Origin: an uncultured Clostridia bacterium
Lineage (GTDB): Bacteria; Bacillota; Clostridia; Oscillospirales; Acutalibacteraceae
Assembly (NCBI GenBank): GCA_946186665.1
Contig: CAMHOE010000024.1
Location: 1 to 36,772 of the forward strand
Reading direction: 5' to 3'
Length of the DNA stretch: 36,772 nt
Below are positions 34,224 through 36,772 of this stretch, piece after piece (the stretch's first letter is position 1; every line of letters begins with the position of its first letter). The position numbers and the translations under genes are program-made. The notes under the pieces were generated by a model that made no database searches, was not told the origin of the DNA, and was given only the letters and a program-made list of their open reading frames with translations.

Positions 34224-34251
34224 GTGAATAGTGAATAGTGAATAGTGAATA
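34224..34251. repeat. Heptamer array (GTGAATA family), four units
   Basis: Four exact GTGAATA units, the inverse of TATTCAC, adjoining the GTGGTACG end of repeat B3. Confidence 0.8.
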
Positions 34252-34254
34252 GTT

Positions 34255-34312
34255 GTGGTACGTTTTTACTAACGTAAAAACGAATTATAGTAAGTGAAAT
34301 AATAACTACAGT
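34255..34312 (-). repeat. Repeat B copy 3 (truncated)
   Basis: Only the H3 end remains. H3 is CGTTTTTAC/GTAAAAACG where other copies have CGTTTTCGC/GCGAAAACG: two paired substitutions. Then CGAATTATAGTAAGT. Confidence 0.75.
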
Positions 34313-34374
34313 CTCTCCTCTGAGTGAAAGCGTCTTTAAAATGTGAAAATAGAATTGATCACTGACCATAAATC

Positions 34375-34458
34375 ACTATCTGCTAACCACTGACTACTAA
34401 CCACTGACTACTAACCACTGACTACTAACCACTAACTACTAACCACTAACCACTATTA
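34375..34458. repeat. Heptamer array (ACTAACC family), about twelve units
   Basis: Units ACTAACC, ACTGACT, ACTAACT in strict 7-bp register, with ACTAACC/ACTGACT alternating three times. The array runs into the ffh stop codon (34456-34458). It and repeat B3 fill the 330 bp between rpsP and ffh. Confidence 0.85.
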
Positions 34459-35841
34459 TTTCTTGCGCTTGCTGTTTCCCTGTCCGTGAAGCATGCTGGG
34501 GTTCATCGGCAAGCCGCCCAGTCCCGGAAGCTTTTTCTTCCTTCCGTGCTTGTCCCTTGCGTTCATATTCTTCATGAACTTCTGCATTTCCTCAAACTGC
34601 TTCATCAGGCGGTTAACGTCCTCTACCTTCATGCCGCTTCCGGCTGCTATTCTGCGCTTGCGTGAGGGATTTATGATAGACGGGTCAGAACGCTCCTGCT
34701 TTGTCATTGAAGATATCATAGCCGCAACTCTGTCCATCTGTCTGTCGTCAAAATCCATCTCTCTTACTTCCTTGCCGATATTCGGTATCTTGGAGAGGAT
34801 ATTTTTAATGGAACCCATTCTCTTTATCTGCTGAAGCTGCTCATACAAATCGTTCATATCGAATTTGTTCTGCTGGAACTTTCTCGCCATTTCCTCAGCT
34901 TTCCTCTGGTCAAGTCTGCTCTCAGCGTCCTCAATAAGGGTAAGCACATCACCCATATCAAGTATTCTTGAAGCCATGCGGTCAGGATGGAACACCTCAA
35001 GGTCATCCAGCTTTTCGCCTATACCTGCGAACTTTATCGGCTTGCCTGTCACAGCCTTTACAGAAAGGGCTGCACCGCCTCTTGTATCGCCGTCAAGCTT
35101 TGTAAGTATAACGCCGCTTATATCCAGAAGGTCGTCAAACGACTTCGCAACATTTACAGCGTCCTGACCTGTCATGGAGTCTACTACAAGAAGTATCTCA
35201 TTGGGGGCAACCTCAGCCTTTATTTTTTTAAGCTCCTCCATCAGCACCTCGTCAATATGCAGACGTCCTGCTGTATCAAGGATAACTATATCGTTGCCAT
35301 AGTCCTTTGCGTGTTTTACCGCAGCCTTTGCGATTTTCACAGGATTTTCCTGTCCCATCTCAAAAACTGCCGCACCTGCCTGTCCGCCTACTACCTTAAG
35401 CTGTTCTATAGCCGCAGGTCTGTAGATATCGCAGGCAACCAGCAGCGGACGGTGTCCCTGCTTTTTCATCATTTTTGCAAGCTTTGCGCTATGTGTTGTT
35501 TTACCTGAGCCCTGCAAGCCGCACATCATAATTATTGTAGGCGGTTTGGAAGCGAACTTTATTTTTGTCTCTTCCGAGCCCATAAGAGCTGTAAGCTCCT
35601 CATTAACTATTTTTATGACCATCTGTGCAGGTGTAAGGCTTTCCATTACATCAGAACCGACAGCACGTTCGGTCACCTTTGCTGTAAACTCCTTAGCCAC
35701 CTTATAGTTTACGTCAGCTTCAAGCAGTGCCATACGAACCTCACGCATTGCACTTTTCACATCGCTTTCGGTAAGCTTACCTTTGTTGCGCAGCTTTTTG
35801 AACGCCGCACTAAGTTTTTCGGACAATCCCTCAAATGCCAT
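34456..35841 (-). CDS. ffh: Signal recognition particle protein Ffh
   Basis: SRP54 GTPase that targets nascent membrane proteins with SRP RNA and FtsY. The N domain is followed by the G domain with GLQGSGKTTHSAKLA (G1 at 108-115), DTAGRLHID and TKLDGDTRGGAA. The Met-rich M domain carries SRKRRIAAGSG and LMKQFEEMQKFMKNM; the tail is basic. It is 461 residues. It follows ylxM by 31 bp and shares its promoter. Confidence 0.98.
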   Translation of the reverse strand: MAFEGLSEKLSAAFKKLRNKGKLTESDVKSAMREVRMALLEADVNYKVAKEFTAKVTERAVGSDVMESLTPAQMVIKIVNEELTALMGSEETKIKFASKPPTIIMMCGLQGSGKTTHSAKLAKMMKKQGHRPLLVACDIYRPAAIEQLKVVGGQAGAAVFEMGQENPVKIAKAAVKHAKDYGNDIVILDTAGRLHIDEVLMEELKKIKAEVAPNEILLVVDSMTGQDAVNVAKSFDDLLDISGVILTKLDGDTRGGAALSVKAVTGKPIKFAGIGEKLDDLEVFHPDRMASRILDMGDVLTLIEDAESRLDQRKAEEMARKFQQNKFDMNDLYEQLQQIKRMGSIKNILSKIPNIGKEVREMDFDDRQMDRVAAMISSMTKQERSDPSIINPSRKRRIAAGSGMKVEDVNRLMKQFEEMQKFMKNMNARDKHGRKKKLPGLGGLPMNPSMLHGQGNSKRKK

Positions 35842-35872
35842 TTTCTCACGCTCCTGTATTCAGATTACGATT

Positions 35873-36238
35873 CTATATTTCAGAGAGCCTATCAAGCTCC
35901 TTCAGGATTCTCTTGATACTCTCATTGATATCATTTGAGCGATACCTTTTGATATTCAGCTCATCTATAATATCTATATTCCGTCTGAGTTCCGCAAGAC
36001 CTTCTCTTATCTGTTTATCCTTCATCACAAGTCCCAGTTTATCCTCAGCTTCTGTCATAACAGCCTCTGCTCTTTTTATACTGTCACGCACTCCCTGTCT
36101 TGAGATATTCAGATTTTCAGCTATTTCTCCAAGAGAAAGGTCGTCATTATAGTAATACTCTACCGCTTCACGCTGTTTATCAGTCAGAAGCAGACCGTAA
36201 TAATCAAGCAATTCCGATATCTTCAAATTCTTTGACAC
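35873..36238 (-). CDS. ylxM: YlxM-like SRP-associated DNA-binding protein
   Basis: A 121-residue UPF0122 protein with a sigma-70 region 4-like HTH (LTDKQREAVEYYYNDDLSLG, EIAENLNISRQGVRDSIKRAE). YlxM proteins precede ffh in Firmicutes and are linked to SRP function. The start is GTG with AAAGGGG upstream. Confidence 0.94.
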   Translation of the reverse strand: MSKNLKISELLDYYGLLLTDKQREAVEYYYNDDLSLGEIAENLNISRQGVRDSIKRAEAVMTEAEDKLGLVMKDKQIREGLAELRRNIDIIDELNIKRYRSNDINESIKRILKELDRLSEI

Positions 36239-36291
36239 ACAGCCAACCCCTTTCCTCCATTCTGTAAAGCGTTTTTCTTTACACCTTTGTT

Positions 36292-36320
36292 ATTATACAC
36301 CATTCCCCATCGTTTGTCAA
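36292..36320 (-). promoter_or_regulatory. Promoter of ylxM-ffh
   Basis: TTGACA, 17-bp spacer, TATAAT: exact consensus, leader about 45 bases. Repeat B4 begins 7 bp upstream. Confidence 0.85.
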
Positions 36321-36327
36321 GTGTGCA

Positions 36328-36620
36328 GGCGCAAAGTTTGCTCCCGGCGCAGAGCCTGCGCTCCCGATTCGCGGCGGCGTTCGCTAAAGCTCACTCTGAT
36401 AGTATGACCTCAACTTTTCCTGCCCGCGATTAACGGCGCAAACTTGCCGAAAATCCGTCCCCATCCGCCGGCGCAGCCTTAGGGCTGCTGTTTCGGCTGT
36501 TTTATCCGAGCAAAAAGTTTTTTCGCTCATTCAACTTTATGCGCCTGTGCTGTTTGAAGTTTTAGTTTTCTATTACACTTACTATAATTCGTTTTCGCCT
36601 AAGCGAAAACGTACCACAAC
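36328..36620 (+). repeat. Repeat B copy 4
   Basis: A full copy: H1 GCGCAG/CTGCGC, CCCGATTCGCGGCGGCG, CCCGCGATTAACGGCGC, H2 GCAGCC/GGCTGC, CAACTTTATGCGCC, ACTTACTATAATTCG, H3 CGTTTTCGC/GCGAAAACG, GTACCACAAC. It lies in the 534-bp stretch after ylxM. Confidence 0.85.
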
Positions 36621-36662
36621 TATTCACTATTCACTATTCACCATTCACTATTCACTATTTCC
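36621..36662. repeat. Heptamer array (TATTCAC family), six units
   Basis: TATTCAC x3, CATTCAC, TATTCAC, TATTTCC between repeat B4 and repeat A6. Confidence 0.8.
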
Positions 36663-36721
36663 GCACGACGCGGACGGTTCAAAAATAGCAGATGCGTTCT
36701 AAGTCGTCCTGTGCGGTCACG
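36663..36721 (-). repeat. Repeat A copy 6 (core only)
   Basis: GCACGACGCGGACGGTTC ... GATGCGTTCTAAGTCGTCC ... GTGCGGTCACGG, the 64-bp core without the second hairpin. Confidence 0.75.
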
Positions 36722-36729
36722 GAAATCAA

Positions 36730-36759
36730 TTTTCAAAAAAGTAGAAAATGTGATATAAT
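36730..36759 (+). promoter_or_regulatory. Possible promoter reading out of the right edge
   Basis: TTTTCA, 18-bp spacer, TATAAT. The ATG at 36766 is too close to be a start codon, so the gene lies beyond the window. Confidence 0.5.
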
Positions 36760-36772
36760 ATTCGTATGAAAA

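Overview
The window comes from a low-to-moderate GC Gram-positive anaerobe of the class Clostridia, most likely a Ruminococcus-like member of the Oscillospiraceae. I infer this from a single-chain pyruvate:ferredoxin oxidoreductase, an mreB/mreC/mreD/PBP2/minD/mgsA order that is an abridged clostridial cluster, HPr with both His15 and Ser46, strong GGAGG ribosome binding sites, and a ylxM-ffh-rpsP-khpA-rimM-trmD string. No RNA gene or CRISPR array was recognised.

Layout. Positions 215-12133 are all on the minus strand. Read in transcription order they are a zinc-ribbon protein, zapA and a U32 peptidase; dut; mreB with its own promoter and terminator; a Nudix hydrolase, mreC, an unknown four-helix membrane protein, mreD and PBP2 (mrdA); then minD and mgsA. 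This is a morphogenesis and division block, but minC, minE and rodA, which usually accompany these genes in clostridia, are absent from it. Positions 12562-15712 (plus) hold glycogen phosphorylase and a sugar O-acetyltransferase. An asparaginase follows on the minus strand (15757-16776). Positions 16923-18754 are an AT-rich islet with a divergent XRE repressor and lipoprotein, bounded by near-identical terminators and by 45-bp direct repeats. PFOR (nifJ) occupies 19026-22556. Positions 23449-29119 (plus) carry ruvC, a histidine phosphatase, ruvA, ruvB, xseA, xseB and ispA, covering Holliday-junction processing, exonuclease VII and isoprenoid synthesis. From 29705 to the end (minus) come an FAD-dependent dehydrogenase, HPr, and the ylxM-ffh / rpsP-khpA-rimM-trmD operons. 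A 39-codon Cys-rich frame overlaps the 3' end of trmD.

The most unusual content is in the intergenic DNA. Two dispersed repeat families recur. Family A has a core of about 64 bp and a full length of 110-130 bp. Family B is about 330 bp. Both are built of hairpins whose stems differ between copies by paired, compensatory changes while some loops are conserved. Three times they occur in the same order and relative orientation (B, then a spacer or heptamer array, then A inverted). They are accompanied by arrays of 7-bp units belonging to four sequence families, and many begin within a few bases of a stop codon. One B copy is split, inside one of its hairpins, by a 214-bp MITE-like insertion with 14-bp perfect terminal inverted repeats and a 12-bp perfect target duplication. 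One A copy is a perfect-period triple tandem that separates ruvA from ruvB. I do not recognise A or B as described families. They are the best candidates for something new here.
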